Shown here: positions 33,647 through 43,055 of the stretch, piece after piece | How the letters are laid out: each line of letters opens with the position of its first letter | Numbering within the stretch: the first letter of the stretch is position 1 | Origin: Pseudochrobactrum kiredjianiae | Lineage (GTDB): Bacteria > Pseudomonadota > Alphaproteobacteria > Rhizobiales > Rhizobiaceae | Reading direction: 5' to 3' | Assembly (NCBI RefSeq): GCF_030362795.1 | Contig: NZ_JAUCBM010000007.1 | Coordinates: 62,001 to 126,000, forward strand | Length of the DNA stretch: 64,000 nucleotides | Notes under the pieces: model-generated | Told to the model about the DNA's origin: nothing | Databases searched by the model: none | What the model saw: the letters and a program-made list of their open reading frames with translations, nothing else | Translations under genes and position numbers: made by a program

Positions 33647-35497
33647 ATGGAAAAAAATCGTAATTTCTTTCTCACCATTGGCCTGTCGATTCTGATTCTC
33701 ACTCTCTGGCAGGTATTCTATCTGGGGCCCAAGACTGAGGCTCAGAAAGAACAGGCACGGATTGAAGCTCAGAACAATCAGGCAGCCCAACCCACAACGG
33801 CTAATGGCGAGACATCCAATACCATTCCTCAGGGCAGCGCTCCTCAGGCTGGCATTCCGGGTCAGGCCGCCGAGGCTCCTGCCGCACAGCCTCTGACCCG
33901 TGACGTTGCTTTGACCCAGAGCAAGCGTATCAGCATTGATACACCGCGCGTCAGCGGCTCGATCAATACTGTCGGCGCCCGCCTTGATGATCTTTTCCTG
34001 AAAGATTATCGCGAGACCGTTGATCCGACCTCTCCTGAAATTGAACTGCTTGCGCCATCGGGCGTGAAAAAGGCCTATTTCGCTGAGCTCGGCTTCTCCG
34101 GCAATGATGCGATCGGCACTGTTCCGGGGCCTGCGACCGAATGGAATATTGAAGGCAATGACAAGCTCACCCCTTCAACACCGGTAACGCTGACCTATGC
34201 CAATGAAAAAGGCATCCAGTTCAAACGCGTGATCTCCGTTGACGAGAACTATATGTTCGCCGTTGAAGATACGATCACCAACCCGACTGAAGCGGCTGTT
34301 TCTCTCAGCTCCTACGGTCGCGTAACGCGCTTCGAAAAGCCTGAACATGCCAGCGGCACCTATGTGCTGCACGAAGGTCTGATCGGCGTCGTCGGTGATC
34401 AGGGCTTGCAGGAAATCTCCTATTCCAAGATCGAAGACGAGAAAAACAAGCCGCTTGCCAAAGCGACAGGCGGCTGGGTCGGTATTACTGACAAGTATTG
34501 GGCTGCGACACTGATTCCGCCGCAGAACGAAAGCTATGAAGCACGCTTCTCTTACTTTACCGATGGCACACCGCGTTATCAGGCTGATTTCCTCAGCGCG
34601 CCGATAACAATTGCTGCCGGTCAGAACGCCGTGGTCAAAAATCACGTTTTTGCCGGCGCCAAAGAAGTTGCCAAGATCAAAGAATACGAAGAAAAGCTCG
34701 GCATCAAGCAGTTCGAACTGCTGATCGACTGGGGCTGGTTCTACTTCATTACCAAGCCGATGTTCTACCTCATCGACTGGATCTATAAATTCTCCGGCAA
34801 TTTCGGTGTCGCCATTTTGGTCGTAACCATTCTGCTGAAGGGTTTGTTCTTCCCGCTGGCCAACAAATCGTACAAGTCGATGGCCCGCATGAAGATGATG
34901 CAGCCTGCAATGCTGGAAATCCGCGAAAAATATGCGGATGACAAAGTTAAGCAGCAGCAGGAAATGATGCAGCTCTACAAGCGCGAAAAGATCAATCCGC
35001 TGGCTGGTTGCTGGCCGGTACTGGTGCAGATTCCGGTGTTCTTCGCGCTCTATAAGGTTCTCTATGTCACCATCGAAATGCGCCATGCGCCGTTCTTTGG
35101 CTGGATTCATGACCTTGCTGCGCCAGATCCGACATCGCTGTTCAACCTGTTCGGCTTGCTGCCATGGGATGTTCCGTCGATCCTGATGGTTGGTGTATGG
35201 CCGCTGATCATGGGTATCACCATGTTCCTGCAGATGCGTATGAACCCGACACCGCCGGATCCGACACAGGCTGCAATCTTCACATGGATGCCGATTATCT
35301 TCACATTCATGCTGGCTGCATTCCCTGCAGGTCTGGTTATCTACTGGGCGTGGAACAACACATTGTCCATTCTCCAGCAGGGCATGATTATGAAGCGTCA
35401 GGGTGCCAAGATCGAACTTTTTGACAATCTGAAAGGTATGTTCAAAAAGAAAGAACCTGCGGCACCGGCCAAGAATGACAAGCCTGCCAAGAAATAA
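33647..35497 (+). CDS. yidC: Membrane protein insertase YidC
   Basis: 616 residues. N-terminal anchor FFLTIGLSILILTLWQVFYL, a Gln/Ala-rich linker, a large periplasmic beta domain (residues ~85-350), then the conserved insertase core with GWFYFITKPMFYLIDWIYKFSGNFGVAILVVTILLK, LANKSYKSMARMKMMQPAMLEIREKYADD and three further membrane helices, with the hydrophilic groove Arg expected in the first. The Lys-rich C terminus (PAKNDKPAKK) can contact ribosomes. Works alone or with SecYEG. Confidence 0.96.
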   Translation: MEKNRNFFLTIGLSILILTLWQVFYLGPKTEAQKEQARIEAQNNQAAQPTTANGETSNTIPQGSAPQAGIPGQAAEAPAAQPLTRDVALTQSKRISIDTPRVSGSINTVGARLDDLFLKDYRETVDPTSPEIELLAPSGVKKAYFAELGFSGNDAIGTVPGPATEWNIEGNDKLTPSTPVTLTYANEKGIQFKRVISVDENYMFAVEDTITNPTEAAVSLSSYGRVTRFEKPEHASGTYVLHEGLIGVVGDQGLQEISYSKIEDEKNKPLAKATGGWVGITDKYWAATLIPPQNESYEARFSYFTDGTPRYQADFLSAPITIAAGQNAVVKNHVFAGAKEVAKIKEYEEKLGIKQFELLIDWGWFYFITKPMFYLIDWIYKFSGNFGVAILVVTILLKGLFFPLANKSYKSMARMKMMQPAMLEIREKYADDKVKQQQEMMQLYKREKINPLAGCWPVLVQIPVFFALYKVLYVTIEMRHAPFFGWIHDLAAPDPTSLFNLFGLLPWDVPSILMVGVWPLIMGITMFLQMRMNPTPPDPTQAAIFTWMPIIFTFMLAAFPAGLVIYWAWNNTLSILQQGMIMKRQGAKIELFDNLKGMFKKKEPAAPAKNDKPAKK

Positions 35498-35506
35498 ATA
35501 ATAAGA

Positions 35507-35533
35507 AAAGCCCCCTCTTCGGGGGCTTTTTTA
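35507..35533 (+). terminator. Terminator after yidC
   Basis: AAAGCCCCC/GGGGGCTTT with TCTTC loop and T-run; engB therefore probably has some transcription of its own. Confidence 0.85.
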
Positions 35534-35638
35534 TATCTGGTGCGCATTGACGGTTGACAAAAGCCACTGAAAGCTCAATGCCATAAAGAACAGTGTTATC
35601 CCGTCATGACACCCAAGATAAGTTACAGGAAGAATTGA

Positions 35639-36331
35639 GTGACCGAAGCAGAACTGGCCGTCGCAAAAGAAGCAGAAAAATATGCAGCACTTGTTGCCGA
35701 GGGTAAGGCTCTCTTCAACAAGCGATGGATTTTTATCCGCGGTGTGCCTTCCATGAAATTTCTGCCGCCTGAAGGGCCTGCGGAAATCGCTTTTGCCGGT
35801 CGCTCCAATGTCGGGAAATCCTCCCTGATTAATGCGATTGTCGGACAGAATGGCTTGGCGCGTACATCCAACACCCCGGGTCGTACGCAAGAGCTCAACT
35901 ATTTTGTACCGGATGGCTATTCCGGTGAAAATGGCGACCTGCCGCCGCTGGCACTTGTCGATATGCCGGGCTACGGCTTTGCGGAAGCACCGAAATCCAT
36001 GGTTGATGCTTGGACACGGCTGGTCTTCGATTACCTGCGCGGCCGCACAACCCTGAAGCGCGTTTATGTGCTGATTGATGCCCGCCACGGCATTAAGAAA
36101 AATGATGCCGATGTGCTTGACCTCTTGGATAAAGCAGCGGTTTCATATCAGATCATTCTCACCAAGATCGATAAGATCAAGGAAGCAGGCGTTCCGCGCC
36201 TGATGGAAGAAACACATAAAGCGATTGCACGCCGTCCGGCTGCTTTCCCGAAAATCCTTGCGACCTCCTCAGAAAAGGCAATCGGCTTTGACGCCGTGCG
36301 TGCAGCAATTGCCCTGCGGATCAAGGAATAG
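35639..36331 (+). CDS. engB: Ribosome biogenesis GTPase EngB (YsxC/YihA)
   Basis: 230 residues from GTG at 35639 with AGGAAG upstream. GTPase motifs: G1 [10 protein letters not shown]2 around [15 protein letters not shown]3 [14 protein letters not shown]4 [13 protein letters not shown]5 [10 protein letters not shown]-terminal extension of about 40 residues ([19 protein letters not shown]) precedes the domain, common in alphaproteobacteria. Needed for late 50S assembly in other bacteria. Followed by repeat copies, then argB. Confidence 0.95.
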   Translation: MTEAELAVAKEAEKYAALVAEGKALFNKRWIFIRGVPSMKFLPPEGPAEIAFAGRSNVGKSSLINAIVGQNGLARTSNTPGRTQELNYFVPDGYSGENGDLPPLALVDMPGYGFAEAPKSMVDAWTRLVFDYLRGRTTLKRVYVLIDARHGIKKNDADVLDLLDKAAVSYQIILTKIDKIKEAGVPRLMEETHKAIARRPAAFPKILATSSEKAIGFDAVRAAIALRIKE

Positions 36332-36342
36332 AGCCACTACAA

Positions 36343-36440
36343 CATGTCTCCCAAAAGCGAGCGACGCTTTTGGGCATAGGCGTGCGTAAACACAAAAAGA
36401 TAGAGCATTTCGACAAGTCAGTTTAAATACGAAATGCTCT
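36343..36440. repeat. Composite palindromic element (family A copy 3 plus an AGAGCATTTCG hairpin)
   Basis: Left: CATGTCTCCCAAAAGCGAG ... CGCTTTTGGGCATAGGCGTG. Right: AGAGCATTTCG (36402-36412) pairs perfectly with CGAAATGCTCT (36430-36440), 17-nt loop. Confidence 0.75.
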
Positions 36441-36489
36441 AACGTGGCCGCCCCATCTTTCACATAACCCTTCATGCCGTGGAGTGATC

Positions 36490-37377
36490 ATGACCGCGAC
36501 AAGCCCTGAAATCCAAGCACAACTTCTCTCAGCCGCGCTGCCATTTATGCAGCGCTATGAGAATAAAACTGTCGTGGTCAAATATGGCGGTCATGCCATG
36601 GGTGATGCGGCACTCGGCAAGGCTTTTGCCCGCGATATCGCCCTGCTCAAGCAGTCCGGCATCAATCCGATTGTGGTTCATGGCGGCGGCCCGCAGATTG
36701 CGGCAATGCTTGCCAAACTCGGCATTGAATCCCGCTTTGAAGGCGGCCTGCGTGTTACCGATGCCAAAACGGTTGAAGTGGTTGAGATGGTTCTCGCCGG
36801 TTCTATCAACAAAGAAATCGTGGCGATGATCAATGCCGAAGGCGAATGGGCAATCGGCCTGTGCGGCAAAGACGGCAACATGGTTTTTGCTGAAAAAGCC
36901 CACAAGACCTATCGCGATCCGGATTCCAATATCGAGCGCGTGCTTGATCTGGGCTTTGTCGGCGAGCCGGTTGAAGTTGACCGCACTCTGCTCGACCTTT
37001 TGGCACGCTCGGCTGTTATTCCGGTGATTGCGCCAGTTGCACCGGGTCGTGACGGCAATACCTATAATATCAATGCGGATACGTTTGCCGGTGCGATTGC
37101 CGGTGCATTGACCGCCACACGTCTGCTGTTCCTCACTGATGTGCCGGGCGTTTTGGATAAGAATAAAAACCTTATCAAAGAACTGTCTGTTGCAGATGCT
37201 CTGGCACTGATTGCAGACGGCACCATTTCCGGCGGCATGATTCCTAAAGTGGAAACCTGCATTGAGGCAATCCAACGTGGCGTGGAAGGCGTGGTTATCC
37301 TCAACGGTAAAACCCCGCATGCGGTTCTGCTGGAACTGTTTACAGAGCACGGTGCAGGCACGCTTATCGTGCCATGA
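36490..37377 (+). CDS. argB: Acetylglutamate kinase
   Basis: 295 residues from the ATG at 36490 (GGAG five bases upstream). Second step of arginine synthesis, phosphorylating N-acetylglutamate. Motifs: [12 protein letters not shown] with the catalytic Lys, [65 protein letters not shown] and [14 protein letters not shown]. The N-terminal helix seen in arginine-sensitive enzymes ([15 protein letters not shown]) is present, suggesting feedback inhibition by arginine. Its last codons form the first unit of a 28-base tandem repeat. Confidence 0.96.
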   Translation: MTATSPEIQAQLLSAALPFMQRYENKTVVVKYGGHAMGDAALGKAFARDIALLKQSGINPIVVHGGGPQIAAMLAKLGIESRFEGGLRVTDAKTVEVVEMVLAGSINKEIVAMINAEGEWAIGLCGKDGNMVFAEKAHKTYRDPDSNIERVLDLGFVGEPVEVDRTLLDLLARSAVIPVIAPVAPGRDGNTYNINADTFAGAIAGALTATRLLFLTDVPGVLDKNKNLIKELSVADALALIADGTISGGMIPKVETCIEAIQRGVEGVVILNGKTPHAVLLELFTEHGAGTLIVP

Positions 37378-37441
37378 ACTTAGGGGCACATTGATAGTGC
37401 CATAATTTAAGAAGCACGCTTATCGTGCCGTAAACTAAAGA
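37358..37441 (+). repeat. Three tandem 28-nt repeats at the end of argB
   Basis: Units start at 37358, 37386 and 37414. Each begins GCAC...GTGCC (palindromic, for instance GCACGCTTATCGTGCC) followed by an AT-rich part with a stop-like TGA or TAA. The first includes the argB stop codon, so units 2 and 3 look like duplications of the gene end. Confidence 0.85.
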
Positions 37442-37450
37442 GCTTATAAA

Positions 37451-37476
37451 AAATCCCGCAGATTGCGGGGTTTTTT
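37451..37476 (+). terminator. Terminator after argB
   Basis: CCCGC/GCGGG stem with AGATT loop and TTTTTT. Confidence 0.85.
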
Positions 37477-37481
37477 ATAAA

Positions 37482-37525
37482 GCATTTCCAGCAAAAGTGG
37501 GCACCGGTTTTGCGATGGATAATGC
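37482..37525. repeat. Palindromic intergenic element, family A, copy 4
   Basis: GCATTTCCAGCAAAAGTGGG ... CACCGGTTTTGCGATGGATAATGC, close to 25755-25800. Confidence 0.75.
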
Positions 37526-37538
37526 GAAATATAAATGT

Positions 37539-38444
37539 TTATTGCCACAGCAACAAAAACAGAATGCCAGTGACGATCAATACACAACCGGCCACTTCCA
37601 TACGGTTGATGCGTTCTTTAAAAATAAACACTGCTGAGATGAAGGTAAAAATCAGTTCAATCTGCCCGAGCGCACGCACATAAGCCACCTGCTGCAACGC
37701 CATCGCTGTAAACCAGCCCATTGATCCCAGCACACTGGACAGGCCGACGAGCGATGATGAGCGCCATGATTTCAGCACCAGCACAATCTCACTCTTATCC
37801 TTAATCAGCATCCATACCAACATAAAAGCTGTCTGAAATGTTGTTACACAAGCGAGCGTCACAGCCGCCTGCATAATCGGGTTAGGGCCATCCAATGACA
37901 GTGCAGCAGAGCGATAAGCAACCGCCGAAATACCGAACACACCACCCGATGCAATACCGATCAGCGCCGTGCGGCTAACCAGCGCTTTAAACAAATTACC
38001 CCAGCTCAGCGGCATACGCGCGACTGAAATCAGCATGACACCCAATACACCGACAATAATCGCCAGTACGGCACCGGTTGTTAAGCGCTCGCCAAGCAGG
38101 ATGAGACCAAAAATTGCCGCCTGCACCGGCTCGGTTTTGGAATAAGCTGTGCCCACAGCAAAATTACGTAATGTGAACAAATAAACCAGCATGATGGTAG
38201 CAAATATCTGCGCCAGACCACCGACAACGCTCCAGAACATGAAAGTGCCATTGAGCTGCGGCAAAGCAAATTCTGCGAAAAAATGCAGCCCGAGCACATA
38301 AAGAATAGCTACAGGGAAACCATAGCCGAAGCGTACAAAACTGGCGCCTCTGGTACCGAGCTTGCCTTGCAGCTTCTTTTGCAGTGTTGTGCGCACATTC
38401 TGCATAAAGGCAGCGCCAATCGTAATCGGTATCCAGAGTTCCAT
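37539..38444 (-). CDS. DMT/EamA-family membrane transporter
   Basis: 301 residues from the ATG at 38444, giving MELWIPITIGAAFMQNVRTTLQKK; an in-frame start further upstream adds only polar residues. About ten hydrophobic segments in two repeated halves, as in drug/metabolite transporters, with TEPVQAAIFGLILLGERLTTGAVLAIIVGVLGVMLI and the end FTFISAVFIFKERINRMEVAGCVLIVTGIL as the paired EamA modules. The transported compound is unknown. Convergent with argB and divergent from the nucleotidase gene. Confidence 0.85.
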   Translation of the reverse strand: MELWIPITIGAAFMQNVRTTLQKKLQGKLGTRGASFVRFGYGFPVAILYVLGLHFFAEFALPQLNGTFMFWSVVGGLAQIFATIMLVYLFTLRNFAVGTAYSKTEPVQAAIFGLILLGERLTTGAVLAIIVGVLGVMLISVARMPLSWGNLFKALVSRTALIGIASGGVFGISAVAYRSAALSLDGPNPIMQAAVTLACVTTFQTAFMLVWMLIKDKSEIVLVLKSWRSSSLVGLSSVLGSMGWFTAMALQQVAYVRALGQIELIFTFISAVFIFKERINRMEVAGCVLIVTGILFLLLWQ

Positions 38445-38590
38445 GATAATGCTGCGCTTTTCTGTTTTACATAAATATATCAGCCCTGTTTGCCCTGCCC
38501 TGCCGTCAAATACAAGCCACACTCCTCAGCGCTTAAAGGTCACGATAAATAAAGGCTGCTCTTTGCCAAACTTCATGGCATAACATCCGC

Positions 38591-39289
38591 ATGACCAATT
38601 TACCTGAACCACACCACTTCGCCCATGTCACAGACTGGGTGTTTGATATGGATAACACCCTCTATCCGCATGATACCAATCTGTTTTCACAGGTGGATGT
38701 GCGGATGACATCCTATGTTTCGGAACTGCTGCAGCTGCCCCGTGATGAGGCGCGCAAGGTTCAGAAGCAGTTTTATCAGGACTATGGCACAACTCTCAAA
38801 GGATTGATGGAATGCCACAATATTGATCCTGACGATTTTCTCGCCAAAGTGCATGATATTGACTACACATGGCTTAAGCCCGATCCGCTGTTAGGCGAGG
38901 CCATTGCCCGCCTGCCCGGCCGCAAATTTATCTATACCAACGGCGACCGCAAACATGCGGAAAATGCGGCGGCACAGCTTGGCATTCTCGACCGTTTCGA
39001 TGATATTTTCGATATTGTTGCCGCACAACTGGTGCCGAAGCCGGAACGTGCGCCCTATGAGCTGTTCTACAAACAATGTGGTATCAATCCGCAAAAAGCA
39101 GCGATGTTTGAAGATCTGGCACGCAATCTGGTTGTGCCGAAAACCACCGGCATGCGCACGGTGCTGATTGTGCCGAATAATTTTGAACCGGACTTTAGCG
39201 AAATCTGGGAAAGCGATCCGGCCTTTACCGATCATGTGGATTTTGTCACCGACAATCTCACTGAATTCCTGACGGCTCTGCACCCGTAA
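38591..39289 (+). CDS. Pyrimidine 5'-nucleotidase (HAD superfamily)
   Basis: 232 residues. HAD motif I WVFDMDNTLYPHDTNLFSQVD, motif II KFIYTNGDRKHAENAAAQLGI, motif III KPERAPYELF and motif IV AMFEDLARNLVVPKTTGMRTVLI. This pattern (DxDNTLYP, SSM1-like) marks pyrimidine 5'-nucleotidases that dephosphorylate UMP/CMP and damaged nucleotides. Position upstream of dapD is conserved in Rhizobiales. The next gene starts one base after the stop. Confidence 0.88.
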   Translation: MTNLPEPHHFAHVTDWVFDMDNTLYPHDTNLFSQVDVRMTSYVSELLQLPRDEARKVQKQFYQDYGTTLKGLMECHNIDPDDFLAKVHDIDYTWLKPDPLLGEAIARLPGRKFIYTNGDRKHAENAAAQLGILDRFDDIFDIVAAQLVPKPERAPYELFYKQCGINPQKAAMFEDLARNLVVPKTTGMRTVLIVPNNFEPDFSEIWESDPAFTDHVDFVTDNLTEFLTALHP

Positions 39290-39290
39290 A

Positions 39291-40181
39291 ATGCATAAAT
39301 CAGTGAACGGAAAACGCCGTTTTACCTCACTCGAGGCGATGATTGATGCAGCCGCACACCGGCTGCTCGATCAGCTGCCCCGTCGCGGCTTGTCCGGTGC
39401 ACTGGTGGAGTTTCTGGTTTTCGGGCTGAAGCAGGCATGGGCATGTCTGTTCGGCGGCGTCATGCTCGGGTTGATCATCCTCAGCAAATTTCTTTGGGCA
39501 GAAGGCTCTGCCCTGCCGCACCTCATCACACGTTATGACTTCCTGTTCCTGTCAGCCGTTACCATTCAGCTGCTGATGCTGCTGTGCCGACTGGAAAGCT
39601 TACGCGAAGCTAAAGTCATTCTGATTTTCCATATTGTTTGCACCGCAATGGAAATCTTCAAAACCCATATGGGATCATGGATTTATCCGGAAGAAAATCT
39701 GTTCCGTATCGGCGGCGTGCCGCTGTTCTCCGGCTTTATGTATGCCGCAGTCGGCTCCTATATGGCACGGATCAACCGGATTTTTGACATCCGGCTGGCG
39801 AACTATCCGCCGCTGCCGCTCACTTTAGCGCTCGCTACAGGCATTTACATCAATTTCTTCAGTCATCATTATTTACCGGATATGCGCTGGCTACTTTTCG
39901 CAGTCACGGGGCTGATGTTCTGGCGTACCAGCATGCATTATCGCGTCTTCCGCTTTCGCCATCGTATGCCCCTGCTGCTGGCGTTCTTCCTGACCTCGCT
40001 GTTTATCTGGATTGCCGAAAATATCGGCACATGGTCACGCGTCTGGCTCTATCCGGGGCAGCATGACCAATGGGTGCCGGTCTCATTGTCCAAGCTCGGC
40101 GCATGGTATCTGCTGATGATTATCTCCGTGGTATTGGTCACCATCATTCATCCGCCGAAAAAGCCGGACGATCAGCCATAA
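39291..40181 (+). CDS. DUF817 integral membrane protein
   Basis: 296 residues with about seven or eight hydrophobic segments and conserved stretches TRYDFLFLSAVTIQLLMLLCRLES, FHIVCTAMEIFKTHMGSWIYPE, GVPLFSGFMYAAVGSYMARI and AENIGTWSRVWLYPGQ, which correspond to the DUF817 family. Starts one base after the nucleotidase gene, so translationally coupled. Function unknown; conserved Glu and His residues in the membrane part hint at an enzyme or transporter. Confidence 0.82.
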   Translation: MHKSVNGKRRFTSLEAMIDAAAHRLLDQLPRRGLSGALVEFLVFGLKQAWACLFGGVMLGLIILSKFLWAEGSALPHLITRYDFLFLSAVTIQLLMLLCRLESLREAKVILIFHIVCTAMEIFKTHMGSWIYPEENLFRIGGVPLFSGFMYAAVGSYMARINRIFDIRLANYPPLPLTLALATGIYINFFSHHYLPDMRWLLFAVTGLMFWRTSMHYRVFRFRHRMPLLLAFFLTSLFIWIAENIGTWSRVWLYPGQHDQWVPVSLSKLGAWYLLMIISVVLVTIIHPPKKPDDQP

Positions 40182-40186
40182 AAAAT

Positions 40187-40212
40187 GCCGGTACAGAGAC
40201 TGCACCGGCGTT
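40187..40212. terminator. Terminator between the DUF817 gene and the LOG-family gene
   Basis: GCCGGT/ACCGGC stem with an 11-nt loop, A-run on the left and GTTT on the right. Confidence 0.7.
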
Positions 40213-40236
40213 TAATCAATATGATCTGATTAAAAA

Positions 40237-41076
40237 TTAAAGCTGATAATGGTCTTTCACCACAGCCCAAGCTTCATCAGCCGTGTCCACATAATGGAAC
40301 AGCTCCAGATCTTCCGGTGAGATCGTCCCCTGCTCGGAGAGATAAGGAATATTGATCGCTTTCGTCCAGAACTCTTTGCCGAACAGTACCAGCGGCACAC
40401 GTTCCATACGACCGGTCTGCATCAAGGTCAGCGTCTCAAACAGCTCATCCATGGTACCAAAACCACCCGGAAAAACTGCAAAAGCCTTGGCACGGAACAG
40501 GAAGTGCATCTTGCGCAATGCGAAATAGTGGAAGTTGAAGCACAGTTCCGGCGTGACATAGGCATTCGGCGCCTGCTCATGCGGCAGCACAATATTCAGG
40601 CCAATAGACGGCGCACCAATATCGGCAGCACCGCGGTTGCCCGCTTCCATCACACCTGGTCCACCACCGGTCACAACGACGAATTCACGGTAATAGGTAG
40701 AGGCCGAATATTCCGAACAGCGACGGGCAAATTCACGCGCTTCTTCATAATAGACTGAATTGGCTTCGAGGTTCTTTTTCTGAACTTCGTTTTTCGCAGC
40801 CCATGCTTCACCACCCGGCTCAGGAATACGTGCACCGCCAAACAGCACTACGGTTGATTTAATGCCGCGTTCTTCCATAACCATTTCCGGCTTCAGCAAT
40901 TCAAGCTGCAAACGGATCGGGCGCAATTCACGCTTGGTCATAAATTCCGTATCACTGAATGCCAGCTTATAGGCAGGTGCACGGGTCTGCGGTGTATCCG
41001 GCACCGCCGCCACACGTTTAACAGTTTCACCGGAATTGCTGAAAGGTGTCCAGCCGTCTTTCTCAAGCGGATTCAT
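40237..41076 (-). CDS. LOG-family (TIGR00730) Rossmann-fold protein
   Basis: 279 residues. The nucleotide-binding motifs VVTGGGPGVMEAGNRGAADIG and FPGGFGTMDELFETLTLMQTG match the LOG/'lysine decarboxylase' family, whose best-known members are cytokinin riboside 5'-monophosphate phosphoribohydrolases or nucleosidases (PpnN-like). The N-terminal extension of ~70 residues before the domain is typical of the longer PpnN-like group. Not a lysine decarboxylase despite older annotations. Divergent from dapD. Confidence 0.87.
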   Translation of the reverse strand: MNPLEKDGWTPFSNSGETVKRVAAVPDTPQTRAPAYKLAFSDTEFMTKRELRPIRLQLELLKPEMVMEERGIKSTVVLFGGARIPEPGGEAWAAKNEVQKKNLEANSVYYEEAREFARRCSEYSASTYYREFVVVTGGGPGVMEAGNRGAADIGAPSIGLNIVLPHEQAPNAYVTPELCFNFHYFALRKMHFLFRAKAFAVFPGGFGTMDELFETLTLMQTGRMERVPLVLFGKEFWTKAINIPYLSEQGTISPEDLELFHYVDTADEAWAVVKDHYQL

Positions 41077-41169
41077 GCAGTATCATCCTGTTGTGGCAGC
41101 ACCATAAATCATCACAGCGAGCCACTGTTCGTGTTTTCTTAGAATATCTGAATCAAAAACCGTCAGGTC

Positions 41170-41270
41170 GCATCGAAAAGGGTGATTTCGAGAACCGGAA
41201 CGGAGCGTACTGAATGTACGTGAGTACCGGAAACGCAGAAATCGCTCTTTGCAGGTCGGCATGGCGACTT
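41170..41270. repeat. Intergenic repeat, family C, copy 2
   Basis: Stem GTGATTTC (41182-41189) with GAAATCGC (41238-41245), loop of 48 nt with GTACTGAATGTAC and GAGTACCGGAAACGCAG. See 13005-13100 for the partner. Confidence 0.75.
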
Positions 41271-41449
41271 TTGGATCAGATACTGAGGCATATAGTGCAA
41301 AAGCGGCATTGCCAAGATTGACCCTGCATTGAGCATAGCCTAATCATTTGCCGAAAATATTTCGTAATTTACATATTTCGTCGTTATTTTCGTCTTAACG
41401 CCGAATTAAAACTGAATTAACTGCGTTTTAACGCCTCAGGAGCAGTAAT

Positions 41450-42304
41450 ATGTCCCAACTTGATCTGTCAGCTCTCGAAAAAATTATCACAAAAGCTTTT
41501 GATGAGCGCGACACAGTGTCGGTATCAACCACCGGAGAAATCCGTGATGCCGTCGCACAATCCCTGTTGTTGCTTGATCAGGGCAAAGTACGCGTTGCTG
41601 AAAAACAAGCCGACGGCAACTGGACGGTCAATCAATGGCTGAAAAAAGCAGTGCTGCTTTCATTCCGTCTCAACCCGATGGAAATCATCAAAGGTGGCCC
41701 TGGTGAATCCGTCTGGTGGGACAAAGTGGCTTCCAAATTTGACGGCTGGTCTGCGAATGAATTTACGCAAGCCGGTTTCCGCGCTGTACCAAACTGCGTT
41801 GTTCGTCACTCCGCTTATATTGCGCCAAATGCCATTCTGATGCCGTCTTTTGTCAATCTTGGCGCTTATGTCGGTGAAGGTACTATGGTGGATACATGGG
41901 CAACTGTCGGCTCCTGCGCGCAGATCGGTAAGAATGTGCATCTATCCGGCGGTGTTGGCATCGGCGGCGTGCTTGAGCCATTACAGGCCGAGCCAACCAT
42001 CATCGAAGACAACTGCTTTATCGGCGCACGCTCTGAAGTTGTAGAAGGCTGCATCATCCGTGAAGGTTCCGTGCTGGGTATGGGCGTCTATATCGGTAAA
42101 TCCACCAAGATCGTCGATCGTGCGACCGGCGAAGTGTTCTATGGCGAGGTTCCACCTTACTCGGTGGTTGTTGCCGGTACGATGCCGGGTAAAAATGTCC
42201 CGGGCGAAAACTGGGGCCCAAGCCTGTATTGCGCAGTTATCGTCAAGCGCGTTGATGAAAAAACCCGTTCAAAAACCTCGATCAATGATCTGCTGCGCGA
42301 CTAA
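41450..42304 (+). CDS. dapD: 2,3,4,5-tetrahydropyridine-2,6-dicarboxylate N-succinyltransferase
   Basis: 284 residues, ATG with GGAG upstream. Lysine/diaminopimelate pathway enzyme transferring succinyl from succinyl-CoA. N-terminal helical domain (residues 1-100) and a left-handed beta helix with hexapeptide repeats ([38 protein letters not shown]). Conserved [34 protein letters not shown]. dapE continues the succinylase branch but lies 1.4 kb further, separated by the small-gene array. Confidence 0.97.
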   Translation: MSQLDLSALEKIITKAFDERDTVSVSTTGEIRDAVAQSLLLLDQGKVRVAEKQADGNWTVNQWLKKAVLLSFRLNPMEIIKGGPGESVWWDKVASKFDGWSANEFTQAGFRAVPNCVVRHSAYIAPNAILMPSFVNLGAYVGEGTMVDTWATVGSCAQIGKNVHLSGGVGIGGVLEPLQAEPTIIEDNCFIGARSEVVEGCIIREGSVLGMGVYIGKSTKIVDRATGEVFYGEVPPYSVVVAGTMPGKNVPGENWGPSLYCAVIVKRVDEKTRSKTSINDLLRD

Positions 42305-42326
42305 AATTATTCATGACGACAAAAAG

Positions 42327-42357
42327 AAAAGCGACAGGCTTCAAGCCTGTCGCTTTT
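42327..42357. terminator. Terminator after dapD, shared with the small-gene array
   Basis: AGCGACAGGCT/AGCCTGTCGCT with TCA loop, A-run left, TTTTT right. Confidence 0.9.
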
Positions 42358-42379
42358 TATTTTCAGACACAAGTCGTTC

Positions 42380-42595
42380 TTAGCGACGTGTGCTTGCAGG
42401 TGAATGATCATCAAAACCATTGGCTGAGCCATCTGAATAAGTGGTAGGCTGTGTGCTTTTAAGGGTGAAGTTAGCAGCGACTGGTGTTGTATCATTGCCA
42501 TAAAGGTTATCCGGAGTACCCACATTTGGGTTTTCAGCCATAGCAACACCGGCAGTCATAGCAAGAGCGGCAATAGTCAAAGCAATCTTTTTCAT
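42380..42595 (-). CDS. Small exported protein, array copy 1
   Basis: 71 residues from the ATG at 42595 with AAGGAAGA upstream. MKKIALTIAALAMTAGVAMA is a signal peptide cut after AMA; the mature part ENPNVGTPDNLYGNDTTPVAANFTLK then STQPTTYSDGSANGFDDHS is about 51 residues, polar, Asn/Thr/Asp/Gly-rich and without cysteine. Possibly in the DUF680 group of small Rhizobiales proteins, but I am unsure. Farthest from the array's promoter and the most diverged copy (about 70% identical to copy 2). Confidence 0.7.
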   Translation of the reverse strand: MKKIALTIAALAMTAGVAMAENPNVGTPDNLYGNDTTPVAANFTLKSTQPTTYSDGSANGFDDHSPASTRR

Positions 42596-42717
42596 TTCAA
42601 TCTTCCTTTTTAGGTGCCGTTCATTCTGGTCAGGACGCTTGGGAGGTCTGTCTTGGTACACTTCAGAATGAGCGGCAAATCATCTTCATTAAATACTCAG
42701 TAAAATTACCGGCCTGA

Positions 42718-42933
42718 TTAGCGGTTGTAGCTGGATGGTGAATTGTCACCAAAACCATTGGCAGAACCGTCAGTATAGGTATTAGGCGCAGTGCTCTTCA
42801 CAGTGGATGTTGTAACCACTGGCGTCTGATCCTTGCCATAGAGATCAGCTGGCGTGCCCACATTTGGATTATCGGCAAGAGCCACACCGGCAGTCATGGT
42901 GAGAGCAGCAACAGTCAAAATAATCTTTTTCAT
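42718..42933 (-). CDS. Small exported protein, array copy 2
   Basis: 71 residues from the ATG at 42933 with AAGGAAGA upstream (a longer frame starting at 42999 includes spacer sequence). Signal peptide MKKIILTVAALTMTAGVALA, then DNPNVGTPADLYGKDQTPVV and the C terminus SANGFGDNSPSSYNR. Differs from copy 3 at four residues. No enzymatic motif; probably a secreted or periplasmic structural or stress protein. Confidence 0.7.
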   Translation of the reverse strand: MKKIILTVAALTMTAGVALADNPNVGTPADLYGKDQTPVVTTSTVKSTAPNTYTDGSANGFGDNSPSSYNR

Positions 42934-43055
42934 TTCAATCTTCCTTTTTAGGTGCCGTTCACTCTGGTCAGGACGCTTGGGAGGTCTGTCTTGGTACACT
43001 TCAGAATGAGCGGCAGATCATCTTCATATAATACGCAGTAAAATTATCGGCCTGA

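Noticed and set aside
37358-37441. CRISPR-like short regular repeats
   Set aside because: Contiguous 28-nt units without spacers; a tandem duplication of the argB end, not a CRISPR array.
40237-41076. Annotation as lysine decarboxylase
   Set aside because: The PGGxGTxxE and GGGPG motifs belong to the LOG/PpnN nucleotide hydrolase family, which has no PLP site.
42596-42661. Longer versions of the small array proteins starting MYQDRPPKRPDQ
   Set aside because: The extension is spacer sequence; the ATG with AAGGAAGA gives a proper signal peptide at the N terminus.
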